Shown here: in pieces, positions 45,929-54,916 of the stretch
Numbering within the stretch: the first letter of the stretch is position 1
Layout: each line of letters opens with the position of its first letter
Source of the DNA: Claveliimonas monacensis
GTDB taxonomy: Bacteria; Bacillota; Clostridia; Lachnospirales; Lachnospiraceae
Assembly (NCBI RefSeq): GCF_014982975.1
Contig: NZ_JADCKL010000004.1
Coordinates: 1 to 64,000 of the forward strand
Length of the DNA stretch: 64,000 nucleotides
Direction of reading: 5' to 3'
The notes under the pieces: model-generated
What the model saw: only the letters and a program-made list of their open reading frames with translations
Database searches by the model: none
What the model was told of the DNA's origin: nothing
Translations under genes and position numbers: made by a program

Positions 45929-46214
45929 AAAGGCTGGCCTTTTCAGCCAGCTCTCTCTCAGCTTCTTCCGCAGTTGGCACCCTGCATACTGTCTCCTGGG
46001 GAATCTCGTGCTGGAGTACGACCATGTCATATTTTTCCAGTTCTTTGTTGATACTGTCCACACAAGCTCGGTCCACCCTTCCGTTTGCCCCCGGGACAAC
46101 CACAATGGTATTATCATTTTCTGACACAGTGATCATCGCCAGTCCTATGGCTATTCCTTTCATGTTCCGAACATGTCCGGTGCTGACGCCTGCCCCCTGC
46201 AAGGCAAGCTTCAT
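45897..46214 (-). pseudogene. Ribokinase (PfkB) remnant with two internal deletions
   Basis: The 105-residue frame has a strong RBS (GGGGAGG) and ATG, but only pieces of a ribokinase of about 300 residues. After MK it jumps to the region normally near residue 85 (LALQGAGVSTGHVRNMKG). It continues through ITVSENDNTIVVVPGANGRV and VVLQHEIPQETV, then jumps to what looks like the C-terminal tail VPTAEEAERELAEKA. The sugar-binding N-terminus and the ATP/catalytic GAGD region are absent, so it cannot be a kinase. Both deletions keep the frame, so a small protein may still be made. Confidence 0.7.
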
Positions 46215-46293
46215 CTTTCGTCCTCCCCTTTCTTTTCATCAGACCTGCATCTTTCCACGAGACAGATCTCAGCTATGTTTCACAAAACATGTA

Positions 46294-47265
46294 CTATCTC
46301 GCACTCCAGAGACGCAGGGCATTTTTATACCAGATCTTATCCAGCTGACCCTCTGTAAGCCCCTTTTTCTTGAGCGCTTCCCACAGTCTCCCCATACGTC
46401 CGATATCAGGAATATCCATCTTTTGCATCCCGTCAAAACCGTCAAAGTCCGTCCCTATAGCGGGAAGGTCCATGCCTCCCACCTTGATCATATGCAGAAT
46501 GTGGGCTGTCATCTCCTCCAGACGGGACACATCCGGCGTTCCAAGAAAAGGACCGTAGAAGTTAAGCCCTGCCACGCCGCCGTTTTCTCCCAGCGCTTTA
46601 AGCATCTCATCTGTCAGATTCCTCGGGTGGTCTGCCAGGGCCCGACAGTTGGAGTGGGTAGCGGCCACCGGCTTTCTGCTATGCCTCAGGACATCCCAGA
46701 ATACACCGTCAGACGCGTGGGAGATATCTACGATCATTCCCAGCCCATTCATCTTCTCTACCACCTGGATGCCAAAAGGCGTCAACCCTTTCTCCATAAG
46801 CAGACGGTCCCGGCTGTTAGGGGCACCTATGCAGTTCTCATAGTTCCAGAGAAGTGTCATAAGCCGCACGCCTCTTTCATACAGCTCCTCCAGCCGCGCC
46901 AGCCTGCCATTCAATACGCCGCCTTCCTCCACTGTGAGAACAGCCGCTATTTTCCCCTTTTTATGAATTATTTCTATATCTGCCGGCTCTTTTGCCATCT
47001 CCAGCCGGCCGCTGCAGCGCTCTGTCTGTGCCGCCATGTAGTCGATCATATCAAGCACATGCCAGTACCCTGCCTCATACTGTTCTTCGGGCGTGTTCCC
47101 ATCCATGGCATCCCGGTAGACAAAACAGGCAAAAAACTGAGCCATCGCCCCTCCGCTCTCCAGTTTCCGAATGCTGACAGAGCCGTCATTGTCGAGAAGA
47201 TCCCCCTCGCCTTCCAGATCCATCAGTCTCCAGAGTGTATCGCAGTGCAGATCGATCAAATTCAT
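46294..47265 (-). CDS. Membrane-dipeptidase-type (M19) zinc dipeptidase
   Basis: The 323-residue amidohydrolase-fold protein has NLIDLHCDTLWRL (metal-binding His/Asp pair, 2-14), LTVEEGGVLNG (bridging Glu), MIVDISHASDGVFWDVL and PVAATHSNCRALADHPRNLT with the second-site histidines, and IGTDFDGFDG. Bacterial M19 enzymes split dipeptides, often with D-residues at the C-terminus. There is no signal peptide. It is located next to a convergent ribokinase remnant and a divergent gamma-glutamyl hydrolase gene, in a block rich in peptide genes. Confidence 0.93.
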   Translation of the reverse strand: MNLIDLHCDTLWRLMDLEGEGDLLDNDGSVSIRKLESGGAMAQFFACFVYRDAMDGNTPEEQYEAGYWHVLDMIDYMAAQTERCSGRLEMAKEPADIEIIHKKGKIAAVLTVEEGGVLNGRLARLEELYERGVRLMTLLWNYENCIGAPNSRDRLLMEKGLTPFGIQVVEKMNGLGMIVDISHASDGVFWDVLRHSRKPVAATHSNCRALADHPRNLTDEMLKALGENGGVAGLNFYGPFLGTPDVSRLEEMTAHILHMIKVGGMDLPAIGTDFDGFDGMQKMDIPDIGRMGRLWEALKKKGLTEGQLDKIWYKNALRLWSAR

Positions 47266-47324
47266 GTCTTATGACCTCCTTTTGTACATATACTATACTA
47301 CACTATTTTCTAGGAGGAAAGAGT

Positions 47325-48050
47325 ATGACTCCTGTTATCGGGATTGTCACCTGCGGCTTTGAGGGGAACCGCCAGTTCGTCACCGACAGCTACATCTCTG
47401 CCGTCTGCCGGGCGGGCGGCTGCCCCGTGCTCCTGCCCTGCGTGGAGGACGAAGAGCAGAAACTGATGGAGGTCATGGCTGCCTGCTGCCACGGTTTTCT
47501 CTTCTGCGGCGGCGGGGACATTACACCGTTTCTTCTGGATCGCCCTCCTCTATCCCCCTCCGGGGAGACCGACATAAAAACAGACATATTTCAGATCCTT
47601 TTCCTGAAATATGTCCTTACTATGACAAAGCCTGTCCTTGCCATCTGCCGGGGCATGCAGGTCATGAATGCCGCCTGCGGCGGGGAACTTCTGCAGGATC
47701 TGTCCCTCCGGGAAGAGCCTGTCCTCAACCATATGCAAAGATCCCGTCTCCGCAGCGATTTCTGTCACACAGTCTCCTTCAAAAAAGATAGCATGCTATA
47801 TAAGATTTTCGGGGAAAATACAGCTGTCAACAGTTTTCACCACCAGGCAGTCCTGACACCGGGAGGGCGCCTCCAGGTCACTGCACAGGCTCCTGACGGC
47901 ATCCCCGAGGCACTGGAGATGGAAGGACACCCCTTTGCCCTGGGTGTCCAGTGGCATCCCGAGTGTATGACTCGCTCCCTCAATATGCGGCGTCTCTTTC
48001 TTGCCTTTGTTGAGGCGGCCAAAAAACTAGATCCCGCAGAAATCAGCTGA
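47325..48050 (+). CDS. Gamma-glutamyl-gamma-aminobutyrate hydrolase-like peptidase C26
   Basis: The protein has 241 residues from ATG 47325 (TAGGAGGAAAG upstream). It is a class I glutamine-amidotransferase fold with nucleophile Cys108 in LAICRGMQVMNAACGGEL and catalytic His/Glu in GVQWHPECM. SFHHQAV is the conserved block before it. PuuD-type enzymes hydrolyse gamma-glutamyl amides in polyamine breakdown; relatives act on folate polyglutamate or other gamma-glutamyl compounds. It is divergent from the dipeptidase, sharing a 59-base promoter region. Confidence 0.9.
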   Translation: MTPVIGIVTCGFEGNRQFVTDSYISAVCRAGGCPVLLPCVEDEEQKLMEVMAACCHGFLFCGGGDITPFLLDRPPLSPSGETDIKTDIFQILFLKYVLTMTKPVLAICRGMQVMNAACGGELLQDLSLREEPVLNHMQRSRLRSDFCHTVSFKKDSMLYKIFGENTAVNSFHHQAVLTPGGRLQVTAQAPDGIPEALEMEGHPFALGVQWHPECMTRSLNMRRLFLAFVEAAKKLDPAEIS

Positions 48051-48066
48051 CAGCTGCCGGCCTGCT

Positions 48067-49404
48067 TTACAGTTTTCTTTTGATCTTGCTCCAGATTACA
48101 GCCGAGAGGATCACCGCAATATAATCCGTGATAGCCTGTCCGTAGATCACACCATCCAGTCCGGCTACTGCCTCCAGCAGATAGAGCAGGGGGATCAGCA
48201 GCACACCCTGTCTCATAACGGACAGGATGGTTGCCGGCAAAGCATGCTCCACTGACTGCATACAGTTCATATTTACAAAAAGAATGCCTATAAAGGGACC
48301 GGAGACCATATAGGCCACCAGCATCTCCACACCATAGCGGACCACATCATTGTCACTAATGAACAGACGGATGATAGGCTCTCTCGCAACAAAGAAAAGG
48401 ACTGTCGCCGCCACACCCACAATGACACAGCATTTTTTCGTGAAGCGCTCCACTTCCTGGAACCTTTTCATACTTCCTGCCCCATAGCTGTAGCCCAGGA
48501 GGGGCTGTATGCCGTTTGCCAGCCCCATCTGCAGGAAGGTGATAAACATGTTGGCCTTGAACACAATGCCGATGGCTGCCACCGGATCATTTCCGTAAGC
48601 CACAAGGATCTGGTTCAGGACAATCGTGGACACACTCATAAGCGCGGAAAATATAGCTGTGGGAAGGCCTGTTGAGCAGACTCCTTTCAGGATCCCCTCC
48701 CTGCAGGTGAAATCCTTCGGACGCAAAGACATAACCTTGGATCTTCTCAGGAAATACCAGAGATAATAGGCGCTGGCCATGAGATTTCCAATGGTGGTGG
48801 CAATAGCTGCACCGGCCGCTCCCATGCCAAAGCCGGATATAAAAATAGGATCCAGCACAATGTTCGCAATGGTCCCGATCATGCTTCCGATCATGGCCTC
48901 CCGGCTGGCCCCTTCCGCCCGGACCACGAAACTGGCCGCCGCGGACCAGATAATAAAAGGCGCTCCCACAGCCACATAGACCGTATATCTTCTCGCGTAT
49001 TCATAGGTCTGGGCATCCGCCCCAAACAGAGACAAAATGGGGCCTGTGAACACAAGGAGGATCACCGCAAAAAGCACGCCTACAATGAGAGAAGCGTAGG
49101 TGACCAAGGCAGATACCTGCCGCACCCTCTTCTCATTTTTCTGCCCCAGCGCCATGGATGCGGCGGCGCTGCCGCCCATGCCGAACATATTGGCAAATGC
49201 CATGAAGAGAATAAAAATGGGATTTGTCAGACTCACAGCTGCCACCTGAAGTGCATCGCCAGTCTGTCCCACAAAAAAAGTATCTGCCATGTTGTAGACT
49301 ACTGTCACAAGACTGCTGATCACGCTGGGAATGGCCATCTTGGCCACAGCCTTCGACACCTTCATGGTGCCCATCCAATCTTTTTCCAGTTCCGTTTCTT
49401 TCAT
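48067..49404 (-). CDS. MATE-family efflux transporter
   Basis: The 445-residue protein has 12 helices and the MATE motifs AIPSVISSLVTVVYNMADTF-FVGQ and GMGGSAAASMALGQKN. An ADADA/duplicated second half starts near 235. It lies 55 bases after a MarR-type gene on the same strand, the classic layout of a MarR-controlled drug pump. It is convergent with the C26 gene, ending 16 bases away. Confidence 0.92.
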   Translation of the reverse strand: MKETELEKDWMGTMKVSKAVAKMAIPSVISSLVTVVYNMADTFFVGQTGDALQVAAVSLTNPIFILFMAFANMFGMGGSAAASMALGQKNEKRVRQVSALVTYASLIVGVLFAVILLVFTGPILSLFGADAQTYEYARRYTVYVAVGAPFIIWSAAASFVVRAEGASREAMIGSMIGTIANIVLDPIFISGFGMGAAGAAIATTIGNLMASAYYLWYFLRRSKVMSLRPKDFTCREGILKGVCSTGLPTAIFSALMSVSTIVLNQILVAYGNDPVAAIGIVFKANMFITFLQMGLANGIQPLLGYSYGAGSMKRFQEVERFTKKCCVIVGVAATVLFFVAREPIIRLFISDNDVVRYGVEMLVAYMVSGPFIGILFVNMNCMQSVEHALPATILSVMRQGVLLIPLLYLLEAVAGLDGVIYGQAITDYIAVILSAVIWSKIKRKL

Positions 49405-49459
49405 TTTCCGTCTCTTCTCCTTCCAGTTTCATTCAGAATACCGCAGGGCCGCTGTACTC

Positions 49460-49876
49460 CTAATCAAGATTTTCCAACATTTTCCCTGCGATCCGCAGGA
49501 ATGTCTCCTGTTCCTCACTGGATATGCCCTGTAGGAGGAGGGCTTCCGACTCCTCTATCTCCCTTCTGAGCGCATCGTGGATCTTCTCCGCTTTCTTGGT
49601 AAAGACAATCCGTTTCCAGCGACCATCCTCCTCGTCCGGTATACGGCAGATCAGTTCCTGCTTTTCCAGCGATTTCAGCACTTCAGACGCTGTGGGCGGC
49701 CGCAGTCCAAACTCCCTCTCGATATCCTTCTGGTACACTTTGCGCTTCATGCTCTCCACCAGTATATAATCCAGTATATTTCCCTGGGATCCGCTGATCC
49801 CCACCGACTCCTGTACTGCCATGGACCGTCTTCTGAGCCGGTTGGAAATCCGGTTGATCATCTTTCCCGTTTCCAC
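49460..49876 (-). CDS. MarR-family transcriptional regulator
   Basis: The protein has about 138 residues from GTG 49876, eight bases after AAAGGAGG; the longer frame to 49918 contains the RBS itself. The winged helix spans about 35-105: VYQKDIEREFGLRPPTASEV, LKSLEKQELICRIPDEEDGR and the wing RWKRIVFTKKAEK. It probably represses its own transcript and the downstream MATE pump until a ligand binds. Confidence 0.9.
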   Translation of the reverse strand: METGKMINRISNRLRRRSMAVQESVGISGSQGNILDYILVESMKRKVYQKDIEREFGLRPPTASEVLKSLEKQELICRIPDEEDGRWKRIVFTKKAEKIHDALRREIEESEALLLQGISSEEQETFLRIAGKMLENLD

Positions 49877-50020
49877 ACACAACACCTCCTTTTCACACAA
49901 CCACTCCGAAACCCGCATAAATTCTGCAGATTTGGCTTTTTCATTTATTTAGGTTCCTAAGTATTATAGTGTCAATTGAATCTATTATCAAGAAAATATA
50001 CAACCCACTCTGCCAATACA

Positions 50021-50090
50021 GACACAATTACACACCAATACATGTAGATCCGGACGTAACACTTTTTAAAAGTGTTACGTCCGGATCTAC
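50021..50090 (+). repeat. REP-like palindromic repeat, copy 3
   Basis: The flank GACACAATTACACACCA (50021-50037) leads into a perfect 23-base stem (50044-50066 with 50068-50090; core CCGGACGTAACACTTTT) with almost no loop. It ends four bases before the oxidoreductase stop codon on the minus strand, so it also works as a terminator there. Flank and stem match copies 1 and 2 at 39.8-40.1 kb. Confidence 0.75.
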
Positions 50091-50093
50091 AGT

Positions 50094-51062
50094 TTACTCA
50101 AACGGATACTTCACACCCCAGTCCTCCCGCAGGGCATCCATCCACTCCATGATCCGCAGGGTCTTTGCGTGCGGCATCTCCTGGCACTCCAGCTCTCCCG
50201 CGGCGATGGCGCGCCTGCAGGCAAGCACTTCGTACTCATAGCCGGTGATCTGTTCGGGCACTTTCACTTCCCTCACAAGGTGACGGTCCGGCGCATAGAT
50301 CTGAATTGTATCAATATTGTTTATATTGCAGGCGATCATGTATCCTTTTGTACCGTAAATAATTCCATACTGCTCTGTGTCCGCCCACATGCTCGTGTGG
50401 AGCACGGCCATCTTTCCATCTCTGTATGTAAGGATGATCGCGTCCTGGCCGTCCACGCCAGTGTCTGTCTTCACACACTCGGAGGTCATTTTCACAATGT
50501 CATCCCCCAGCACCATGCTGGCAAAGTTCAGCGTGTAGACACCCACATCCAGAAGGGCGCCGCCGGCCAGCTCCGGCCTGAGCATCCGCTCCTTGTCTGT
50601 CAGCTCGTACCCCAGATTGGCGCTGATCATTTTGATCTCCCCCAGTTCCCCGGAAGCGATAATGTCGTCGATCATCTTCCGGGAGGGCATATACCTTGTC
50701 CAGATCGCCTCTGTGATGAACACTTTTTTCTCAGCTGCATAGTCCAGAAGCTCCCCGGCCTGGGCTGCATTGGCTGTAAAGGACTTTTCGCAGAGCACCG
50801 GTTTTCCGTAGGAAATGCAAAGTTTTCCGTGCTCCAGGTGATGGGAGTGGGGCGTGGCGATGTAGACAAGATCCACATTCTCATCGGAAAGCATTTCCTC
50901 GTACGAACCATAAGCCTTCTCCACATGATTTTTCTGTGCAAACGCCTCCGCTTTCTCCAGACTCCTGGAAGCTACAGCGTAGCACTGCGCCTCTTTCATC
51001 CCATTCAGCGTCTTCGCCATGGTGGCGGCTATCCTGCCTGCCCCTAAAATGCCTACTTTCAT
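50094..51062 (-). CDS. Gfo/Idh/MocA-family oxidoreductase
   Basis: The 322-residue protein has an N-terminal NAD(P) Rossmann fold with VGILGAGRIAATMAKTL and the family block DLVYIATPHSHHLEHG. VLCEKSFTANAAQAG supplies the EKP-type lysine (here EKS). The C-terminal alpha/beta domain includes GGALLDVGVYTLNFASMVLG. It oxidises or reduces a sugar, inositol or similar polyol. It is monocistronic, bounded by the REP-like hairpin downstream. Confidence 0.92.
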   Translation of the reverse strand: MKVGILGAGRIAATMAKTLNGMKEAQCYAVASRSLEKAEAFAQKNHVEKAYGSYEEMLSDENVDLVYIATPHSHHLEHGKLCISYGKPVLCEKSFTANAAQAGELLDYAAEKKVFITEAIWTRYMPSRKMIDDIIASGELGEIKMISANLGYELTDKERMLRPELAGGALLDVGVYTLNFASMVLGDDIVKMTSECVKTDTGVDGQDAIILTYRDGKMAVLHTSMWADTEQYGIIYGTKGYMIACNINNIDTIQIYAPDRHLVREVKVPEQITGYEYEVLACRRAIAAGELECQEMPHAKTLRIMEWMDALREDWGVKYPFE

Positions 51063-51256
51063 ATTCTGTCTCTACCTCCTGTTTCTGACTGCCGGCCAGG
51101 CTTTTGACCTGCTTTTCCCGGCAGTCCTTTCTTTAAGCTTTTACCTGTCTGTAATATAGCATTTCCAGCCCCGGAAGTAAAGCAGCGAGCTGCTATCCCG
51201 CTTCCATGTACAGCGCACATGTGCGCCGCCCGGGCAGGCCGGAAGCAGAAATTTTT

Positions 51257-51284
51257 CACATTTTGTATATTTTCTCATATTTTT
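51257..51284 (+). promoter_or_regulatory. Sigma-K-like promoter before the coat protein genes
   Basis: AC at 51258-51259 and CATATTTTT at 51276-51284 are 16 bases apart, close to the mother-cell sigma-K pattern (AC-N16-CATA-N3-TA; the last base differs). It lies about 45 bases before the first CotF-type gene, where late sporulation expression is expected. Confidence 0.35.
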
Positions 51285-51326
51285 CCAAACACTATCATCG
51301 GAATACATGAAAAGGAGGTAAAGGAT

Positions 51327-51509
51327 ATGTCTGAAATATCTGTTCTCGACCTGCAGAACCTGCGTCATCTCATCGGCGGTTATGAGACCAGCTGCCAGAA
51401 AATGACAGAGTACGCCAATATGGCCCAGGATGCAGAGGTGAAAAAGCTGTTCCAGGACGCAGCAGACTGTGCCATGCAGAACAAGCAGGAACTGATGCGC
51501 TTTCTGTAA
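51327..51509 (+). CDS. Small CotF-like spore coat protein
   Basis: The protein has 60 residues from ATG 51327 (AAAGGAGG upstream). It is a helical hairpin: LDLQNLRHLIGGYETSCQKM and DAEVKKLFQDAADCAMQNKQ. It resembles one half of the ferritin-like CotF/coat family and is followed 59 bases later by a second member, as in many clostridial genomes where paired small coat genes occur. It is likely a spore surface component. Confidence 0.75.
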   Translation: MSEISVLDLQNLRHLIGGYETSCQKMTEYANMAQDAEVKKLFQDAADCAMQNKQELMRFL

Positions 51510-51568
51510 GCCCCACAGGCTGAAAGCCGAGACTGAAAAATGAAAACCAGCAGCAAGGAGGAAAAACG

Positions 51569-51829
51569 ATGCTGAACGAAAAGACTATGGTGGCAGATGC
51601 CCTTGCAGGTGTAAACGGAGAACTCACCCGCTTTGGCGAGATGATCCCCCAGACGGAAAACAAAGAACTGAAACAGTGTTTAAAACAGATGCGTAATGCT
51701 TGTGAGATGTCCCAGGAGAAGCTCTATGACCTTGCCCGCGAGCGCAGCTACTATGTGCCGGCCGCCAAGGCAAGCCAGCAGGAGATCGAGCATGTCCGCT
51801 CTATCCTGTCCCAGCCGTCCATGAAATAG
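51569..51829 (+). CDS. CotF-family spore coat protein
   Basis: The 86-residue protein has the CotF helical bundle and the typical C-terminal YYVPAAKASQQEIEHVRSI. NEKTMVADALAGVNGELTRF and LKQCLKQMRNACEMSQEKLY make the two main helices. AAGGAGG precedes ATG 51569. It is co-directional with the smaller coat gene and probably expressed late in the mother cell. Confidence 0.85.
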   Translation: MLNEKTMVADALAGVNGELTRFGEMIPQTENKELKQCLKQMRNACEMSQEKLYDLARERSYYVPAAKASQQEIEHVRSILSQPSMK

Positions 51830-51843
51830 GCGGCCCACTCTTT

Positions 51844-51882
51844 GCGGCGTGAAGCTGGCGCAGATGCATTCTGTCACGCCGC
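51844..51882 (+). terminator. Hairpin after the coat protein genes
   Basis: GCGGCGTGA (51844-51852) pairs with TCACGCCGC (51874-51882), 15 bases after the second coat gene stop. No strong T-run follows, so termination may be partial. Confidence 0.45.
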
Positions 51883-52098
51883 TTACATAGCATCATCTTC
51901 TGCACTCTTTGTTCCACTCTATCTCCCTCACAAAATGAATGAAAAATGATTTGAAATTTCATTTTTATTGATATTTCTTACGAATTTCCTTATTTAATAG
52001 ATATTTTTTGCAGGAAACAATTGACGATCGTTCAGTTTCCCGCTACAATGGTGACATTGAGTGAAAAAATGAGTAAAACTATGATGGAGGATGCAAGG

Positions 52099-53385
52099 AT
52101 GGCAGCATATGAAGAATTATCAAAAGAAGAACTGTTGAAAATCAAATCCGAACTGGAAGCAGAGTTTGAGCAGGTAAAATCCCAGGGACTGAAGCTGGAT
52201 ATGTCCCGCGGAAAACCGTCCACAGAACAGTTGAATCTGTCCATGGGCATGATGGATGTTCTGAACAGCAGCTCTGACCTTGTGTGCGAGGAGGGCGTGG
52301 ACTGCCGCAACTACGGCGTTCTGGACGGCATCAGAGAGGCAAAGCAGCTTCTTGCCGACATGATGGAAGTTCCAAAAGAAAATATCGTGATCTTCGGCAA
52401 CTCCAGCCTGAACATCATGTACGACACCATCGCCCGCTCCATGACACACGGCGTTATGGGCAGCACCCCCTGGTGCAAGCTGGACAAGGTAAAATTCTTA
52501 TGTCCGGTCCCGGGCTATGACCGCCACTTCAAGATCACAGAGTACTTCGGCATTGAGATGGTCAATGTACCCATGACTCCCACAGGCCCGGATATGGATA
52601 TCGTTGAGGAGCTGGTAAGCACAGACCCGGCCATCAAGGGAATCTGGTGCGTACCCAAATACTCCAACCCCCAGGGCATCACATACTCTGACGAGACTGT
52701 GCACCGTTTTGCCAAGCTGAACCCGGCTGCGGAAGATTTCCGTATCTTCTGGGACAACGCCTACGGCATCCACCATTTATATGAAGATAAGCAGGATTAC
52801 CTGATCGAGATCCTGATGGAATGTAAAAAAGAGGGACACCCGGACATGGTGTACAAATTCTCCTCCACATCCAAGATCAGCTTCCCCGGCTCCGGCATCG
52901 CTGCCATTGCAGCTTCCACTGCCAACCTGAAGGCGATCCGGGAGCAGATGCAGATCCAGACTATCGGACACGACAAGGTAAACCAGCTCCGCCACGCAAG
53001 ATATTTCAAGGATATCCACGGCATGGTGCAGCACATGAAAAAACATGCGGACATTATGCGTCCAAAATTTGAAGCTGTTATTTCCACTCTGGAAAAAGAG
53101 ATCGGCGGCCTTGGCATCGGTTCCTGGCTGTCTCCCAGAGGCGGTTACTTTATCTCCTTTGACGCCCTTCCGGGATGCGCAAAGAAGATCGTTGCAAAAG
53201 CAAAAGAGGCAGGCCTTATCATGACAGACGCTGGCGCCACCTTCCCCTACGGCAAGGATCCCCAGGATAGCAATATCCGTATTGCCCCCTCCTACCCAAC
53301 CGCTGAGGAGCTGAAAGTGGCCACAGAGATCTTCGTTCTCAGCGTCAAGCTGGTAAGCATTGACAAGATCCTGGAAAGTAAATAA
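52099..53385 (+). CDS. PLP-dependent class I aminotransferase (aspartate-type)
   Basis: The protein has 428 residues from ATG 52099 (GGAGG eight bases upstream; the frame opens earlier at 52021 without homology). LDMSRGKPSTEQLNLSMGMM marks the Asp_aminotransf/AlaT_1 subgroup. CVPKYSNPQGITYSDETVHR and FRIFWDNAYGIHHL give the cofactor-binding Asn, Asp and Tyr. The PLP lysine is in KFSSTSKISFPGSGIAAIA. It transfers amino groups between amino acids and 2-oxo acids; precise substrates are unknown. It is a single-gene unit ending at a strong terminator. Confidence 0.93.
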   Translation: MAAYEELSKEELLKIKSELEAEFEQVKSQGLKLDMSRGKPSTEQLNLSMGMMDVLNSSSDLVCEEGVDCRNYGVLDGIREAKQLLADMMEVPKENIVIFGNSSLNIMYDTIARSMTHGVMGSTPWCKLDKVKFLCPVPGYDRHFKITEYFGIEMVNVPMTPTGPDMDIVEELVSTDPAIKGIWCVPKYSNPQGITYSDETVHRFAKLNPAAEDFRIFWDNAYGIHHLYEDKQDYLIEILMECKKEGHPDMVYKFSSTSKISFPGSGIAAIAASTANLKAIREQMQIQTIGHDKVNQLRHARYFKDIHGMVQHMKKHADIMRPKFEAVISTLEKEIGGLGIGSWLSPRGGYFISFDALPGCAKKIVAKAKEAGLIMTDAGATFPYGKDPQDSNIRIAPSYPTAEELKVATEIFVLSVKLVSIDKILESK

Positions 53386-53403
53386 AACACAGAACTTAAT
53401 CAT

Positions 53404-53452
53404 AAAAGACGTGCGCAGAGAAGACAATCAGACTCCTCTGCGCACGTCTTTT
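53404..53452. terminator. Strong bidirectional intrinsic terminator
   Basis: Perfect 17-base arms (53404-53420 and 53436-53452; core GACGTGCGCAGAG) with A-run and T-run on the two outer sides. It separates the aminotransferase from the convergent CcdA-TlpA gene and serves both. Confidence 0.85.
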
Positions 53453-54742
53453 TTATATCTGTTTTCCCTCCAGGGTCTGCCGGATAATGCTCTCCATGTT
53501 TTCACGGCTCAGCGCACCGCTTACATACCCGTACACCTTTCCCTCCCGGTCGATCATATAAGTGGTGGGGTAGGCGCTGATGCCGAACATGGCGCTCACC
53601 TCTCCTGTCTCATCCATGAGCACAGGGTATGTGTAACCATTTTCCTCCATGAAGCGGATCACCTCTTCCTTTGTCCCCTCGCCGCCGATGCCCGGCGTGG
53701 CAACGCTCAGGAAAACGACTTCCGCATCGTCTCCCGCGGCTGCATATTCCTGGTAAAGAGACTGGATATCCGGCATCTCCATCCTGCAGGGCGAACACCA
53801 GGTGGCCCAGAAATTAAGAAAGATCACTTTTCCCCTGTAGTCAGAAATACTGTGCGGCGCGCCGTACTGATCTGTCAGCGTAAATTCCACGCTCCCGGCC
53901 TGCCCGGCATCCTCTTCCGCATCATCTCCTGCATCCTCAGCTGTCTCTTTCTCTTCTTCCGCCGGCGCCGCCGCGCTGCCGCTGTCCCCGGCCGCACTCT
54001 CCTGTCCGGCCCCCACACCGGAGAGATATCCCGTAATATCGTTCATTTTCCCGGTAAACATCATAAGTCCCATAAAGATCATCAGCACCGCCCCGATCTT
54101 TACTGTGTACTTCACGATATTTCTGTATTTCTGAAAAATTTTCAAAAGAGTAGTCGTGAAAATCCCTGCTGCCAGGAAGGGCAGGACGAATCCAAGGGTG
54201 TACACGCCGATCATGAGAAATCCCTTTGCCCTTGTCCCGGCAGAAGCCGTCATGAGGAGAACGCTGGAAAGAGCCGGCCCCACACAGGGCGTCCAGGCAA
54301 AGCTGAAAGAGAATCCCATCAGCAGAGCCGTCACCGGGGACATGGCCATCCGGTCCAGATGAAAAGGCAGCCTGTGCTCATTGCCAAGAAGCCTGGAAGA
54401 GCCGAACACCCCCAGCTGATAAAGCCCCAGGGCAATGACAAGGATCCCTCCTGCTTTTGCAAATATATTCTGATAATCCCTGAAAAAACTTCCCGCCGCC
54501 GAGAATCCAAGTCCCAGAAGGAAAAAAGTAAAACTGATACCCAGCACAAAAAACACTGTATTGACCAGAACTTTCCTCCCGGGATAATGCCACGCCCCCG
54601 TCTCATCCTTCACTCCCGTCCCGCCGGACAGATAACTGACATAGAGCGGAATAAGGGGAAACACGCAGGGCGACAGAAAGCTCAGGATCCCCTGTATAAA
54701 TACGGTTAAAACCGGAATACTCACATCCAGATCAAATCCCAT
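53453..54742 (-). CDS. CcdA-TlpA fusion: membrane electron carrier with thioredoxin-like domain
   Basis: The 429-residue protein has an N-terminal CcdA/DsbD-type membrane domain of six helices with redox cysteines in FLSPCVFPLIPLYVSYLSGG and AWTPCVGPALSSVL (1-235). An acidic Ala/Glu linker (245-285) follows. The C-terminal TlpA/ResA thioredoxin domain has FWATWCSPCRMEMPDIQSL (CxxC) and the cis-proline segment ISAYPTTYMIDREGK. It moves reducing power from the cytosol to surface thiols, for cytochrome maturation, sporulation or oxidative repair. A fusion of both partners is common in clostridia. Confidence 0.93.
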   Translation of the reverse strand: MGFDLDVSIPVLTVFIQGILSFLSPCVFPLIPLYVSYLSGGTGVKDETGAWHYPGRKVLVNTVFFVLGISFTFFLLGLGFSAAGSFFRDYQNIFAKAGGILVIALGLYQLGVFGSSRLLGNEHRLPFHLDRMAMSPVTALLMGFSFSFAWTPCVGPALSSVLLMTASAGTRAKGFLMIGVYTLGFVLPFLAAGIFTTTLLKIFQKYRNIVKYTVKIGAVLMIFMGLMMFTGKMNDITGYLSGVGAGQESAAGDSGSAAAPAEEEKETAEDAGDDAEEDAGQAGSVEFTLTDQYGAPHSISDYRGKVIFLNFWATWCSPCRMEMPDIQSLYQEYAAAGDDAEVVFLSVATPGIGGEGTKEEVIRFMEENGYTYPVLMDETGEVSAMFGISAYPTTYMIDREGKVYGYVSGALSRENMESIIRQTLEGKQI

Positions 54743-54916
54743 AAAACCCTCCCTGAAGCGGCCCTGGCCGCCGTGATTTTCTCTATCATATCGGGTTTCC
54801 CCTGCGGCGTCAACTCTTTTATCCCTCTATCATCCGCCCCTGCCAGGCAATTGACACAGGCTGCATCGCTTTCTATAATAATAAGAGATATTTTAGAAAC
54901 AGCTGGAGGAAAATCT

